Shown: positions 16,951 to 25,870, numbered from the stretch's first letter. The stretch is 37,779 bases of DNA from Acidimicrobiales bacterium (GCA_014239555.1 JAAZYR010000015.1:1-37779), one strand, 5' to 3'. The notes: a model not told the origin generated them from the sequence alone. Numbers and translations are program-made.

Positions 16951-17556
16951 ATGACTTATTCAACGGTTCTCGCTGCACGGACGACTGACCTTGAGACTTT
17001 CGTTACCGCCTGGCATGACTGGGGCCGCGACCGTGTGATGGAGCAGGGTCAACTTGGATCCTCGTTAAGTCAAGTGATGCTCGGTGGAGAACGTTCTGGT
17101 GAAGTCAACGTCTCATTTCAGTGGGACTCGATCGACCAGGCCATGGATGGGCTAGCAGCCGCCAACTCCGATACAGAGATTATGTCGTTGTATCAGAGCT
17201 GCGGGTTTACTGTTCAGCGACGCAGCTTGGCGAGAACCATCACCGAACGAGGCTCTCGGGACGGTAAATACGTTTCGACGGTGATGTTTACAGCCGACCC
17301 AACAGACGATGAAACTGCCTCTGCAAACATTGACACTATGTGGGGGATGTTGAGCGCAGGTTCGAATGGTTGTGTGTGGGCTCAAGTTGTCGCCGGTGGC
17401 CAGTTCACTGGCATGTACGCCATGATTAATTGGGTTGACTCATTGGATGCGTACATGGAGGCTGCTAACACGGCAAACAGTTCGGAAGCTGGTCAAAAGA
17501 TCCAGTCCGACCACAACCTCCAGGGGACCAGCCGCTCCTTCGCTCGGAGTCTGTGA
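16951..17556 (+). CDS. Two-domain protein, probable dimeric alpha/beta-barrel fold, 200 aa
   Basis: I do not recognise the exact family. The protein has two similar halves: about 1-95 starts TYSTVLAARTTDLETFV and about 100-200 starts KYVSTVMFTADPTDDET. Each half has the beta-alpha-beta-beta-alpha-beta pattern of a dimeric ferredoxin-like barrel (NIPSNAP/ABM/EthD type). Such proteins are monooxygenases, isomerases or heme/ligand handlers. The ATG at 16951 has AAGGTGG about 10 bp upstream. The frame is open 28 codons further upstream, through leader repeat copy 1. It precedes a related single-domain protein after a second copy of the same leader. Confidence 0.7.
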   Translation: MTYSTVLAARTTDLETFVTAWHDWGRDRVMEQGQLGSSLSQVMLGGERSGEVNVSFQWDSIDQAMDGLAAANSDTEIMSLYQSCGFTVQRRSLARTITERGSRDGKYVSTVMFTADPTDDETASANIDTMWGMLSAGSNGCVWAQVVAGGQFTGMYAMINWVDSLDAYMEAANTANSSEAGQKIQSDHNLQGTSRSFARSL

Positions 17557-17558
17557 AG

Positions 17559-17606
17559 GCGAAGAAACCTCGAACCTGAAAGACTGCCGGCCTCCATCAA
17601 CAACAA
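17559..17606 (+). repeat. Leader repeat, copy 2 (upstream of 103-aa gene)
   Basis: The second copy of the 48-bp leader, starting 2 bp after the stop of the 200-aa gene and ending 12 bp before the ATG at 17619. Relative to copy 1, five of the six differences are at third codon positions in the frame of the downstream ATG. One of these turns a TGG into a TGA, so this copy cannot be read through as one protein. It has GGGGTGGG where copy 1 has AAGGTGG as ribosome site. Confidence 0.8.
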
Positions 17607-17618
17607 AGGGGTGGGAGC

Positions 17619-17930
17619 ATGAAGGTTTTCCATAGCACGGTCTGGAAAGTGGACCTCGGTCGCATGGGTGAGTTCGTTAAGTACTGCGCAAAAGCCGGCG
17701 AGCTACACAAATCGTTAGGAGCCGAAGAGGCTCGCCTGATGAGCACCGTTGCGGGCGGAAACCAAACAGAGTTCGTGTATGTGATGGCGTGTGAGAGCGA
17801 AGAGGCGTTTGGTTCGTTGATGAAAGCGTTGAATACCAGCAAAGAATGGGGTGCTCTCAACAAAGAGTTCTTCGCTGATCCAGCAGGTGAAGTCATCCAG
17901 GCAAGCCTGCGCACAGACATCCTTTCCTAA
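17619..17930 (+). CDS. Small protein, probable dimeric alpha/beta-barrel fold, 103 aa
   Basis: Not matched to a named family. The secondary-structure pattern (strand FHSTVWKVD, helix MGEFVKYCAKAGELHK, strands RLMSTVAGG and EFVYVMACES, helix EEAFGSLMKAL, closing strand EVIQASLRTDIL) fits a ferredoxin-like dimeric barrel. It resembles each half of the preceding 200-aa protein, so the two are probably paralogues. The GGGGTGGGAGC just before the ATG is a strong ribosome site. Last gene of the plus-strand group. Confidence 0.7.
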   Translation: MKVFHSTVWKVDLGRMGEFVKYCAKAGELHKSLGAEEARLMSTVAGGNQTEFVYVMACESEEAFGSLMKALNTSKEWGALNKEFFADPAGEVIQASLRTDILS

Positions 17931-18011
17931 ACGCAGAAACAGCCCGAGGAAGGCGGTTACGGTCCTAGCGGATCCAGTAAGCGGGGGGTTCGGCGTAACT
18001 GCAGCAGACGA

Positions 18012-18701
18012 CTAGCCACCGACGCTCAACCCAATCAGCAACGCCGCGACAAGTTCGGGATGATTCGCAAACGGCGAATGGTCCGTGTCCCATTCGACGG
18101 CCGTTGTCGCTCGGGCGGCCATTTTGCGTTGACCGTCGACAGGTAACGCCTTGTCGCGACAGCAAACTACATAGGTTGAGGGTCTGGCTCGCCACGCCAT
18201 TTGCGATTGACTGTCAAATGGCTTGTGGCTTTGGGGACGTAATTGCTGCGCTGCCCATGAGAAGTCTTGTGCACTGCATTCGTTATAAAAGACTCCTGCG
18301 CCCAACTCAGCTTTAACGGTAGTCGTTCCATCATCGTGAGCATTTAGAGCGTCATATAACGCAGAAGAGATATAGCTCGTGGTGTCCTCATTCGGCTCGC
18401 CGAGAAAGGCTGCGAGGTAAACTAAATGCCCCACTCGGTCATGTGTTCCTGCTTCGGTTATCACTCGGCCTCCTCGCGAGTGGCCGAGCAAGATGGCGTG
18501 CTCACTTCCGGGCAACGCATCGAGAGCATCTCTTACCACGTCATTGTCTTCCACTTCGTTTGCTCCTGTGGAAGCAGCCGCACAGCTTGGTAGATCTGGA
18601 GCGACCCATGGAACGCCTGCAGCATCGAGGTGAGGGGTGACTCGATCCCAACACCAGGGCCCATGCCAGGCACCGTGAACGAGTACGACGGGTTTGTTCA
18701 C
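18012..18701 (-). CDS. Alpha/beta-fold hydrolase, 229 aa
   Basis: A small alpha/beta hydrolase resembling plant-type esterases (salicylate/methyl-ester esterase group). It has the oxyanion HGAWHG at 9-14, nucleophile S75 in GHSRGG, D183 in CRDKALP and H208 in DTDHSP, a full catalytic triad. The GTG at 18701 is preferred because a perfect AAGGAG lies 5 bp upstream; a TTG six codons earlier is also open but overlaps that ribosome site. It acts on an ester or lactone of unknown identity and converges with the plus-strand alpha/beta-barrel genes. Confidence 0.9.
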   Translation of the reverse strand: MNKPVVLVHGAWHGPWCWDRVTPHLDAAGVPWVAPDLPSCAAASTGANEVEDNDVVRDALDALPGSEHAILLGHSRGGRVITEAGTHDRVGHLVYLAAFLGEPNEDTTSYISSALYDALNAHDDGTTTVKAELGAGVFYNECSAQDFSWAAQQLRPQSHKPFDSQSQMAWRARPSTYVVCCRDKALPVDGQRKMAARATTAVEWDTDHSPFANHPELVAALLIGLSVGG

Positions 18702-18946
18702 TTTTGCTCCTTCAGCCAATCTTTGAGCCAGCCTTTCTCAAAGATCCCAGATCTTCAAGTTCCGCCCGCTAGAGGAACTAGAAGCCAACCACGTCTTCGA
18801 GTTCGTTATCGGAGTGGGCGATCTTGGAGATGGGGCACCAAACTGAGTTCCTACATCGGCGCTACCGAGCCCGACTCATCGGCAAAACGACATCGGCCCA
18901 CGTGGGGCAACCACGGAAAGGGATCCGTACCTAGCGCTCAAGTTTG

Positions 18947-19846
18947 CTAGTGGGGACCGTCCACGTTGCCGAACAGAATCGGCTCGATTGCCTCTCTTTG
19001 CGCGTCAAGCGCCGGTTCAGTGCGCGCGAAGTCGCCGTCATCGCCGTCGCTGAGTAACCGGATCGGGTTGCCCTTCTCTACGAAGCCAAGGTACGGCCCC
19101 CCAAGGTCGTAACCGATGAGGCGTTGCAGCCGCTCGGGAAAATGTCGGGCGACGTCCGGTGGCGAAGAGAGCACCTGGTTCTCCTCCTGACGGAGCCAAC
19201 CGAGGTTGTAATGGAGTCCCATCCCGGTGCGCACACCGCCAGAGCGGTTCGCCTCGCTGCCGTGCCAGACGCTGCTCGTGTAAAGGAGGATCGACCCTTT
19301 CGGCATCACCGCCTGCACGAGCTCGTGCGCCTCTGGTTCGCGCTCATGTGGCCAGCGGTGTGAGCCGGGGGCGACGAGGGTTGCCCCGTTTGCTTCTGTG
19401 AAATCGGTATAGGCCCAGAACGCGGCCAGTGTCATGGGCGGCGCCGGGTGCCGCACCGGGTAGATCCCACCGTCACGGTGAATTTCCTGACGCACCTCGC
19501 CCGGCATCAGCTCGACGAGCAGGGTGACATGCAGTCGGTAGTTCACACAGTATGGACCGAGTATCCCGTCGCAGACTGCGAGCACTAGCGGATCGATCGC
19601 AAGCTCGCGACAGGCACCGGACTTAGCCAGTAGCCCGTTGCGTCGCCTCGAGGTCCGTCCTGCGAACTCGGTGCGACCGAACGGCGCTTCGTTGAGGTAG
19701 GGCTGGAGTTCCGCGTGGAGATCCTGCATGCAGACGTCGTCAGCGCGGTGCGCGACGATGGCGCAGCCGTTTGACTCAAGCTCTGCGATGACTGCCGCTG
19801 CCGGCACATCCCGGTCAAAGGTGGTGATTGCGGGACCGTCACTCAT
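18947..19846 (-). CDS. Phytanoyl-CoA dioxygenase (PhyH) family protein, GC-rich, 299 aa
   Basis: An Fe(II)/2-oxoglutarate-dependent oxygenase of the PhyH family. The iron ligands are H123 and D125 (IHRDGG) and H195 (VWHGSE); R206 (GGVRTG) is the likely 2-oxoglutarate ligand. These enzymes hydroxylate acyl chains or small molecules next to a carbonyl. The ATG at 19846 has AGGGAGA upstream. It is visibly richer in GC than its neighbours (single 60-base lines count 58-73%), so it may have been acquired separately from the other two PhyH genes. The substrate is unknown. Confidence 0.9.
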   Translation of the reverse strand: MSDGPAITTFDRDVPAAAVIAELESNGCAIVAHRADDVCMQDLHAELQPYLNEAPFGRTEFAGRTSRRRNGLLAKSGACRELAIDPLVLAVCDGILGPYCVNYRLHVTLLVELMPGEVRQEIHRDGGIYPVRHPAPPMTLAAFWAYTDFTEANGATLVAPGSHRWPHEREPEAHELVQAVMPKGSILLYTSSVWHGSEANRSGGVRTGMGLHYNLGWLRQEENQVLSSPPDVARHFPERLQRLIGYDLGGPYLGFVEKGNPIRLLSDGDDGDFARTEPALDAQREAIEPILFGNVDGPH

Positions 19847-20060
19847 GTGCTCTCCCTTGTGCCCGATTCTTACCGTACCGCACGGCCGATACGGCCGACT
19901 TCTGGGCAGAAAAGTACGAAAGTCGACCGACGAGGCAGCCGAAAATAGAGCCGAGACCTCAGACGTAGGTTAAGTCGTGGACACTACGGGGTTCGATGCC
20001 CAAAGCAAATGAGGTGCGAAAACCTGAAAACGCCTAAAAAGAATTCAGGTGCATCTCGTT

Positions 20061-20879
20061 TCAACCAGAATCGAAGTCGAGGCCGTCGCCCAGCACCCGG
20101 TACTGGCGTTCTGCGTCGTTTTGGGCAACTAACGCCCGATCCTCGCTCCTGTGGACCGCACCGTCGGGCGCGTATTGAACGATGTAGCTCTTACGCACGT
20201 GCTCAGTGAGGTTTGGTCCGGTTCGGTGGGGCGTAAGCGAAGAGAACACCACGATGTCACCTGCGGCAGCTCGAATAGGGATCGCCTCGCTGGAAGAGGC
20301 CGCGCAACGCCAACCCAGCGGTGTTAACTCGTGCGCCAGAGTGCCGTAGTGGTGAAACCCGGGAATCACCCAGGGGCATCCGTTGCTCTCGTCGGTATCA
20401 GTGAGAGCGATCCAACACGTGAGGTATTGCTGTGGCTCAAGATAGGTATATCCGTTGTCCTGGTGAAATGGGAACTCTTCAGGATTGCCTGGTTTCTTGT
20501 AGACCGCCTGATCCCAATACAGTCGAACATCGGGACCGATGAGGTCGTGACAAAGACCGATAAGGGGCTCAGTAGCGCTGAAATGACGCAACTTGCGAGA
20601 TCGTTTGACGAGATGCTTGGTGAAGGTAATCGCGTCGGCTTTAGATATGAAGATCCGACCGTCGGGCTGAGCCCGCAAGAACTCCTCAGCCTCGCGTTCA
20701 AAGGGGTCGATCTCCTCGATGAGATCCGTGACCTGTTCCGCGTTGAAGGCGCCCTTGTATAAAAAGAATCCCTCTTCGTCGAACTGGGCGACCTGTTCAG
20801 CGGTCGCGGCTCGCCCTGAAAGTGGCGACGATTGCCATGCGAAGGACTCGTTGAACGGATGTAACTGGGGCACAGTCAC
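20061..20879 (-). CDS. Phytanoyl-CoA dioxygenase (PhyH) family protein, 272 aa
   Basis: A second PhyH-type Fe(II)/2-oxoglutarate oxygenase. Iron ligands are H139 and D141 (FHQDNG) and H218 (TPHRTG); R229 is the likely 2-oxoglutarate ligand. The N-terminal EEGFFLYKGAF strand is typical. The start is GTG at 20879, which overlaps the TGA of the upstream PhyH gene (GTGA), so the two are translationally coupled and may form a heteromeric or sequential pair. It is about as long as classical PhyH domains. Confidence 0.92.
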   Translation of the reverse strand: MTVPQLHPFNESFAWQSSPLSGRAATAEQVAQFDEEGFFLYKGAFNAEQVTDLIEEIDPFEREAEEFLRAQPDGRIFISKADAITFTKHLVKRSRKLRHFSATEPLIGLCHDLIGPDVRLYWDQAVYKKPGNPEEFPFHQDNGYTYLEPQQYLTCWIALTDTDESNGCPWVIPGFHHYGTLAHELTPLGWRCAASSSEAIPIRAAAGDIVVFSSLTPHRTGPNLTEHVRKSYIVQYAPDGAVHRSEDRALVAQNDAERQYRVLGDGLDFDSG

Positions 20880-21649
20880 TCAACTTGTCTTTCGCCAACT
20901 GGCATCCAGTCGTTGATAGGTGCCGGACGTTCTGCCAAGTCAACGGTTCCTCGTTCTGCGTAGTGGTAGACCATCGCTGCTCGAATTCCGCCGGAGTTAT
21001 TGTCCTTAGATCGGTGCATCAAGTGGCTGTGAAAGACGAGTAAGTCGCCCGCTTCCATAATGACGGGTGTCTCCGCTGACATGTCATGGTCGAGAATCTC
21101 CACGTAACCCTGGTTGGCATCTGGCCGTCGATCTAGAAGGTGTTCGTGGACTGGTTCGAGGTGTGAACCTGGCACGACGTTGAGGCATCCATTAGCGAGC
21201 GTTGCTTCGGTCACAGCGAGCCACACACCGATCTGTGGGCCGCGGTCGAAGGGGAAATAGAAGGCATCCTGGTGCCACGGTTGACCCCAGGCGCCGGGAT
21301 TCTTGAAGATAAATTGCGACAAGAAACAGTCAATGTCGGTGCCGAGGAGATGTTCCACTGCCTCGACAAGGTCGGGCTGAGTCGCAAATTCGTGGAATAC
21401 CGAATCTCGGTGGATCTTGAAGACCTTCGACACGCGTTCCTCGGCCCGCGCATCAGGGCCCACTGATTGGGCCAAATTCCGTTCCGGGTGCACAATGGCC
21501 GCGCCAGCTACGCCGCGACCGTCCGCTTCTCGCGCCAGATCTATCGCCCGCCGCAACATAGCGTCGCAGGCTTCAGAGGACGAGAACCCTCTAACGAGAA
21601 AGAAGCCATCGCGGTTCCACGCGGCAGAGTCGCTAGCGGATAGAAACAT
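20876..21649 (-). CDS. Phytanoyl-CoA dioxygenase (PhyH) family protein, 257 aa
   Basis: A third PhyH-type oxygenase. Iron ligands are H126 and D128 (WHQDAF) and H212 (HLMHRS); R223 (GGIRAA) is the likely 2-oxoglutarate ligand. WNRDGFFLVRGF at the N-terminus is typical. The ATG at 21649 was chosen because homology begins there; the frame stays open 48 codons upstream without conserved sequence, and no strong ribosome site is seen. It is coupled to the following PhyH gene through a GTGA overlap. Confidence 0.9.
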   Translation of the reverse strand: MFLSASDSAAWNRDGFFLVRGFSSSEACDAMLRRAIDLAREADGRGVAGAAIVHPERNLAQSVGPDARAEERVSKVFKIHRDSVFHEFATQPDLVEAVEHLLGTDIDCFLSQFIFKNPGAWGQPWHQDAFYFPFDRGPQIGVWLAVTEATLANGCLNVVPGSHLEPVHEHLLDRRPDANQGYVEILDHDMSAETPVIMEAGDLLVFHSHLMHRSKDNNSGGIRAAMVYHYAERGTVDLAERPAPINDWMPVGERQVE

Positions 21650-21871
21650 CGCTCGTTGTCCTGTCGGCGATGGCAACCGCTTCGATTTCCAACATGTCTT
21701 CAGGATACGGCTACAGGACAGCGCCTCGCAGTGTTGATCACCACACGTTGCTGGTCCACCTTGCTGGAACAAACCAACGCAGATGGTTTGCAACCTACGA
21801 CACGCATGTCAGGGTGGCTGAGGCCTAAAGCAGAAAACAAGCGCGATGGCTAAAGTGCTCAAACAAAGCTC

Positions 21872-21902
21872 GCGTTAGCTATAGCCAGTGATGAGATAAC
21901 GC
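21872..21902. promoter_or_regulatory. Inverted repeat in divergent promoter region
   Basis: GCGTTA at 21872-21877 and TAACGC at 21897-21902 form a 6-bp inverted repeat with a 19-bp gap. It lies between the minus-strand PhyH pair and the plus-strand aldo/keto reductase, 39 bp before the latter's start. Candidate operator only. Confidence 0.25.
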
Positions 21903-21940
21903 AAAGAGTCGACGGACGCAACGGTCAGGAGTTTCGAAAT

Positions 21941-22957
21941 TTGATTTCTCGAACGAATGCCGCCCCTGTTGTGTTGGGAGCTGTGGCTTTCGGCAAACCC
22001 AAACCAACTACGCGCGACCACCCGCTTTCGTCGGACGACTCTTGCAACGCGCTCCTTGCAGCATTTACAGACCTGGGAGGACGGGAGTTAGATACTTCGC
22101 GCGTGTACCAAGATGGCAATTGTGAAGCAGTAATAGGTCGGGTTCCTGCGGGCGCTTCAATGATTATCGGCACTAAATATCATCCGAGCCTGCCGGGAGG
22201 CCCGGTTGCGCAAATGCGTCAAACCTTAGAAGCGCTAAATCGCGACAAAGTATCGATCTACTACCTGCACGTACCTTCGACAGAGATTCCACTCGAAGAC
22301 ACCTTGAAAGAAATTAACGACTGCTACACAGCCGGCCACATGGAGGCGTTTGGCCTCTCCAATTTTCCGGCATGGCAGGTCGTGGAGATCAGCCAATACT
22401 GCAATCGGATGGGATTTGTTTCACCAACCGTGTATCAAGGCGTTTTCAACGCAGTCAACCGAACAGCCGAATACGAACTAATACCTGTTCTCAGAAATTA
22501 CGGGATCCGCTATTACACCCACGGCACCCTCGCTAGTGGCTTCCTCACCGGAAAATATCGCAGGGGTGTCGACCCTGTCCCTGGGGTTGATCGGTTTGCC
22601 CAAAGACGGCGCATCAAGCAATACCAGGAGAGGTACTTACATCGGCCAGAAATGTTTGATGCCTTGGAAGCCATCACCCAAGCATCGGAGAGCGCGGGTA
22701 TCTCAACAATGGAAGCGGCGATCCGCTGGACTCAACACCACTCGGTAGTTGACGCGGACCTCGGAGACGCGATCCTGGTTGGTGTCTCGCGCTTGGAACA
22801 ACTCGAACCCATCATGGCGGCCTCTCAAGGCGGTCAACTCCCAAACAACGTGGTGGACGCTTTCGAGGTCGCAAATGATTTAGTGAAGATGCGCTCCGAG
22901 TATTACTTGCAATATCCCTACCCCAAAGAGGGAAGTCCGTGGCGGTCGCGGCTCTGA
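21941..22957 (+). CDS. Aldo/keto reductase, AKR7-like, 338 aa
   Basis: An NADPH-dependent aldo/keto reductase barrel. The tetrad is visible: D51 and Y56 (LDTSRVYQDG), K79 (GTKYHP) and H110 (YYLHVP). The sequence around the active site resembles aflatoxin-aldehyde reductases (AKR7). The start is TTG at 21941, with CAGGAG about 10 bp upstream; no ATG lies before the conserved VLGAVAFG. It is followed on the same strand by pirin, 99 bp later. It reduces an aldehyde or ketone of unknown identity. Confidence 0.92.
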   Translation: MISRTNAAPVVLGAVAFGKPKPTTRDHPLSSDDSCNALLAAFTDLGGRELDTSRVYQDGNCEAVIGRVPAGASMIIGTKYHPSLPGGPVAQMRQTLEALNRDKVSIYYLHVPSTEIPLEDTLKEINDCYTAGHMEAFGLSNFPAWQVVEISQYCNRMGFVSPTVYQGVFNAVNRTAEYELIPVLRNYGIRYYTHGTLASGFLTGKYRRGVDPVPGVDRFAQRRRIKQYQERYLHRPEMFDALEAITQASESAGISTMEAAIRWTQHHSVVDADLGDAILVGVSRLEQLEPIMAASQGGQLPNNVVDAFEVANDLVKMRSEYYLQYPYPKEGSPWRSRL

Positions 22958-23043
22958 ACCTCAGCTTTTCTGGCATCGTTGAGTTGCCTTCAATTCATCT
23001 ACAGCAGGACCGTCCAGAGCGACCTCGACCTACACCCAACACC

Positions 23044-23049
23044 TAATAT
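23044..23049 (+). promoter_or_regulatory. Possible -10 element of a leaderless promoter for pirin
   Basis: TAATAT lies 7 bp before the ATG at 23057, and no Shine-Dalgarno sequence is present. In actinobacteria this spacing is typical of transcription starting at the start codon. No clear -35 is seen. Confidence 0.35.
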
Positions 23050-23056
23050 TTTGACC

Positions 23057-23938
23057 ATGGTTCAACGCAACGTCTCACAGGTGGTGGCTGCTCACCGCCA
23101 ACTCGAAGGGGCTGGTTTTGCTGTTTATCGCCCGTTTCCATCAACTTCGTTGGAGATGCTCGATCCGTTTCTAATGTTGGACGAGAAAGAACCAACCGAC
23201 TACCAGCCCGGTGAAGCGAAAGGCGCGCCGGATCACCCTCACCGTGGGTTTGAAACGGTGTCGTATGTGCTCGAAGGCGAAACCGAACACATGGATTCAC
23301 TCGGAAACCAAGGCGTGATCAGAAAAGGCGACGTGCAATGGATGACGGCAGGTGACGGCATCATCCACAGCGAGATGCCGTCACAAAAAATTCGAACTGG
23401 AGGCGGGCGCGTTCACGGATTCCAACTGTGGGTCAACCTTCCAGCGATTCACAAACGAACTACGCCTCGATACCAGGCGATAACCGCTGATCAAATCCCG
23501 GTCGTTGAAGGTGACGGTTGGAGAGCGATAGTCATCGCAGGCGAGGTACTAGGAGCACGCGGTCCCGCAGGCACCCACACCCCAATCTGTTATTCGCACA
23601 TCACCCTTACACCCACCGGCTCATTGGAGTTGGAACTTCCGGGTGATCATCAGATAGGGCTCTACGTTTTCAACGGAGCTGGACTCTTCGGCGCGAAACA
23701 AACACGGGTACAAGAGCACGAGATGGCAGTTTTTGAGCCGGGTGATGGAACAGTCCACTTGTCCGCAGCCCATCCTTGTTCCGACACAGAAATACTTTTG
23801 ATGGCAGGGCGGCCCATCGGAGAACCAGTGGCCCGGCATGGGCCCTTTGTCATGAACACCGAAGCTGAAGTCCTTCAAGCGATGAAAGATTATGAGGCTG
23901 GGCGGATGGGCAAAATCGTTCCGACGGGCACTACTTAA
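23057..23938 (+). CDS. Pirin family protein, 293 aa
   Basis: A bicupin pirin-like protein. The metal ligands match human pirin: H60 and H62 (DHPHRGFET), H104 and E106 (GIIHSEMP). Bacterial pirins act as quercetin-type dioxygenases or redox-sensitive partners. The C-terminal cupin (FEPGDGTVHLSA and HEMAVFE) is also present, so the length is normal. The ATG at 23057 was chosen because homology starts there; the frame is open back to a TTG at 22979. The start may be leaderless. It follows the aldo/keto reductase. Confidence 0.93.
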   Translation: MVQRNVSQVVAAHRQLEGAGFAVYRPFPSTSLEMLDPFLMLDEKEPTDYQPGEAKGAPDHPHRGFETVSYVLEGETEHMDSLGNQGVIRKGDVQWMTAGDGIIHSEMPSQKIRTGGGRVHGFQLWVNLPAIHKRTTPRYQAITADQIPVVEGDGWRAIVIAGEVLGARGPAGTHTPICYSHITLTPTGSLELELPGDHQIGLYVFNGAGLFGAKQTRVQEHEMAVFEPGDGTVHLSAAHPCSDTEILLMAGRPIGEPVARHGPFVMNTEAEVLQAMKDYEAGRMGKIVPTGTT

Positions 23939-24088
23939 ACCGGCTTGCGTCCTTCGTGCGGATAAACGTTCCGCGCTTGGAAACCTAGATGGAAGGCGGG
24001 TTCGTGGAATACAAATCCACTTCAGGTACAAGCAACGGGTTCGGCGACTGATACTGCTGCCCGACATGATCTGTAAGACTCGTCAGGT

Positions 24089-24610
24089 ATGAATATCGAA
24101 ACGCTCTTGGCCAAACAAGAAATAACCGATGTTGTTTACCGCTATGCGCGTGGCATAGACCGAATGGACTTCGAATTAGTGAGGTCCTGCTACCACCCCG
24201 ATGCCTACGACGATCACGGTTCGTTCAAAGGCACCGTCGATGAATTCATCGACATGGCTGCAGACTTCATGCCTCGTTGGACCGCCACAATGCACTTCAT
24301 GGGCAACGTCCTAGTTGACGAAATAGATGGAGATTTCGCTCGCGCGGAAACTTACGCTGTGGCATACCACCGTCGTGAGTTCCCCGACAAAGAAGGCAAA
24401 GATGACGTTTTTGGAATCCGTTACGTAGACCGTTTCGAAAAACGAAACGACCAGTGGCTAATCGCTCACAGAGTCGTAGCTACCGAATGGCGACGAGTGG
24501 AAACTGTCCCTTCAGGTAGTTCTCGCGGCGCCGTTGGAGTATGGGGTACCCGAGACGGCAATGACGTTGTTGATTGGATCATGGACGCAAAAAACCCGGC
24601 TCTGAACTGA
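24089..24610 (+). CDS. SnoaL_4 / NTF2-like protein (BaiE-type fold), 173 aa
   Basis: A SnoaL_4-family protein of the fold shared by bile-acid dehydratase BaiE and aromatic-ring hydroxylating small subunits. Visible signatures are EITDVVYRYARGIDRMDF near 12-30, with a Tyr/Asp pair, and MHFMGNVLVDEIDGDFARAE in pieces, with the conserved His. It could be a dehydratase or isomerase. The closing strand (RYVDRFEKRNDQWLIAHR) is typical. It follows pirin after 150 bp and converges on the LLM gene. Confidence 0.88.
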   Translation: MNIETLLAKQEITDVVYRYARGIDRMDFELVRSCYHPDAYDDHGSFKGTVDEFIDMAADFMPRWTATMHFMGNVLVDEIDGDFARAETYAVAYHRREFPDKEGKDDVFGIRYVDRFEKRNDQWLIAHRVVATEWRRVETVPSGSSRGAVGVWGTRDGNDVVDWIMDAKNPALN

Positions 24611-24727
24611 CGGCGGTTGGGTAAACGGAAACTTGATTGTTAGCCAAGTTGCTGTCCATGTGGTGATGAACAGCTACCGCAAATGTCTCACTCCCCTACT
24701 TCTTTGGTGTTAGAAGACCGCAACTAA

Positions 24728-25870
24728 TCACGTCACTGAGGTGAGGCTCATGGGCGCAGGATCGAGCCGTTGAACCTCGGGCAGGACCTGTTCGGCGAAT
24801 AGCGTCATACTCCTCGCCGCCTCGGCGTGACCCATTCCCCCGTAGCGAAACACACCCATGATTTCAGAAGTCCCGAATTGTTCCGCTAACTCGTTGATCT
24901 TCTCGATCACCATCTCGGGAGTACCCCAGGGATGACGGGCAAAGAACCCATCAAGGAATGGTGTGGGATCGGACCGCAGCGCTGCCGCCCGTTGGGCGTA
25001 CCCCTCGTAGCCGCTAATACCGTCGAAATGAGTACCCGTCATCTCGTAGTGTCGTAGCGCACTATCAGCGTATTCTCTCATGTATAACTCTGCCCCAGCC
25101 CGTGCCTCACTTTCTGATTCAGCGCAGTAGATCCATAACGCCAGTTTGGTGTCGGTCGGAGGGAGTCCAGCTTCGCTTCGTAGGCGCATGAACTCTCGAG
25201 CGCCTTGCAACGTAAGGTCGAGACTGACGGTGGGAATCATTAGGGGCTTCACGTCGTTTCTAGCGATGACGGCCATTGTCTCAGGTGAACCTGCGGCGCA
25301 ATACAGGGCACCGGAGAGGTCGCTCGCCAACTGCGGGCGAAGCTCCACATCGTCGACTTGGAAGTGCTCACCGTGGAAAGTGCAGGTTCCGGTACTCAAT
25401 AGTTCGCGGAGGATGTAGATACTTTCATCGAACCGGCCTCGGGCTTCGTTCTGGTCGACGCCGAGACCGCCGTACTCGCGTCGACCCAAGCCCCGTCCGA
25501 CACCAGCGATGATTTGCCGATCACCTAAGAGAGCATCGAGCATGGCGATGTCCTCGGCAACTCGAACCGGATTGTGCCAGGGCAAAACAATCACCATGGT
25601 GCCCAGGTCAACATTCTCGGTGACGCCCGCCAGATAGGTGAGTAACTGCAAAGGATTGGTGACCATGGTGTACGGCGTGAAGTGGTGTTCGATGGTCCAC
25701 ACGCTGTCGAACCCTGACCGGTCGGCGAGCTTCGCTATCTCGATTTCTTCGTAGAAGATTGACCGATCCTCTGTCTCAGGGCGAACAGGTACGTGCTCGC
25801 CTCGCTCCGCCGCTTCATAGCGATCCCAGTCGGCATAGTTCTGACAAAATATCGTTGCTCCGACCCTCAT
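24728..25870 (-). CDS. LLM-class flavin-dependent oxidoreductase, 380 aa
   Basis: A luciferase-like TIM-barrel oxidoreductase. Signatures include FDSVWTIEHHFTPYTM, MVIVLPWHNPVRVAEDIAMLD and GVGRGLGRREYGG. It is close in sequence pattern to the LLM at 35058-36158 (shared EHHF or DHHF, VIVLPWHxP, GxGRGLxRxEY, HPWGTPE or MPWGTPD), so these two are paralogues. The ATG at 25870 has AAGGAG about 6 bp upstream. It is monocistronic, reading away from a 593-bp intergenic region with several stem-loops. Confidence 0.92.
   Translation of the reverse strand: MRVGATIFCQNYADWDRYEAAERGEHVPVRPETEDRSIFYEEIEIAKLADRSGFDSVWTIEHHFTPYTMVTNPLQLLTYLAGVTENVDLGTMVIVLPWHNPVRVAEDIAMLDALLGDRQIIAGVGRGLGRREYGGLGVDQNEARGRFDESIYILRELLSTGTCTFHGEHFQVDDVELRPQLASDLSGALYCAAGSPETMAVIARNDVKPLMIPTVSLDLTLQGAREFMRLRSEAGLPPTDTKLALWIYCAESESEARAGAELYMREYADSALRHYEMTGTHFDGISGYEGYAQRAAALRSDPTPFLDGFFARHPWGTPEMVIEKINELAEQFGTSEIMGVFRYGGMGHAEAARSMTLFAEQVLPEVQRLDPAPMSLTSVT

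Noticed and set aside
19986..20003. tRNA T-loop-like GGTTCGATGCC
   Set aside because: No matching acceptor, anticodon or D arms can be built around it.
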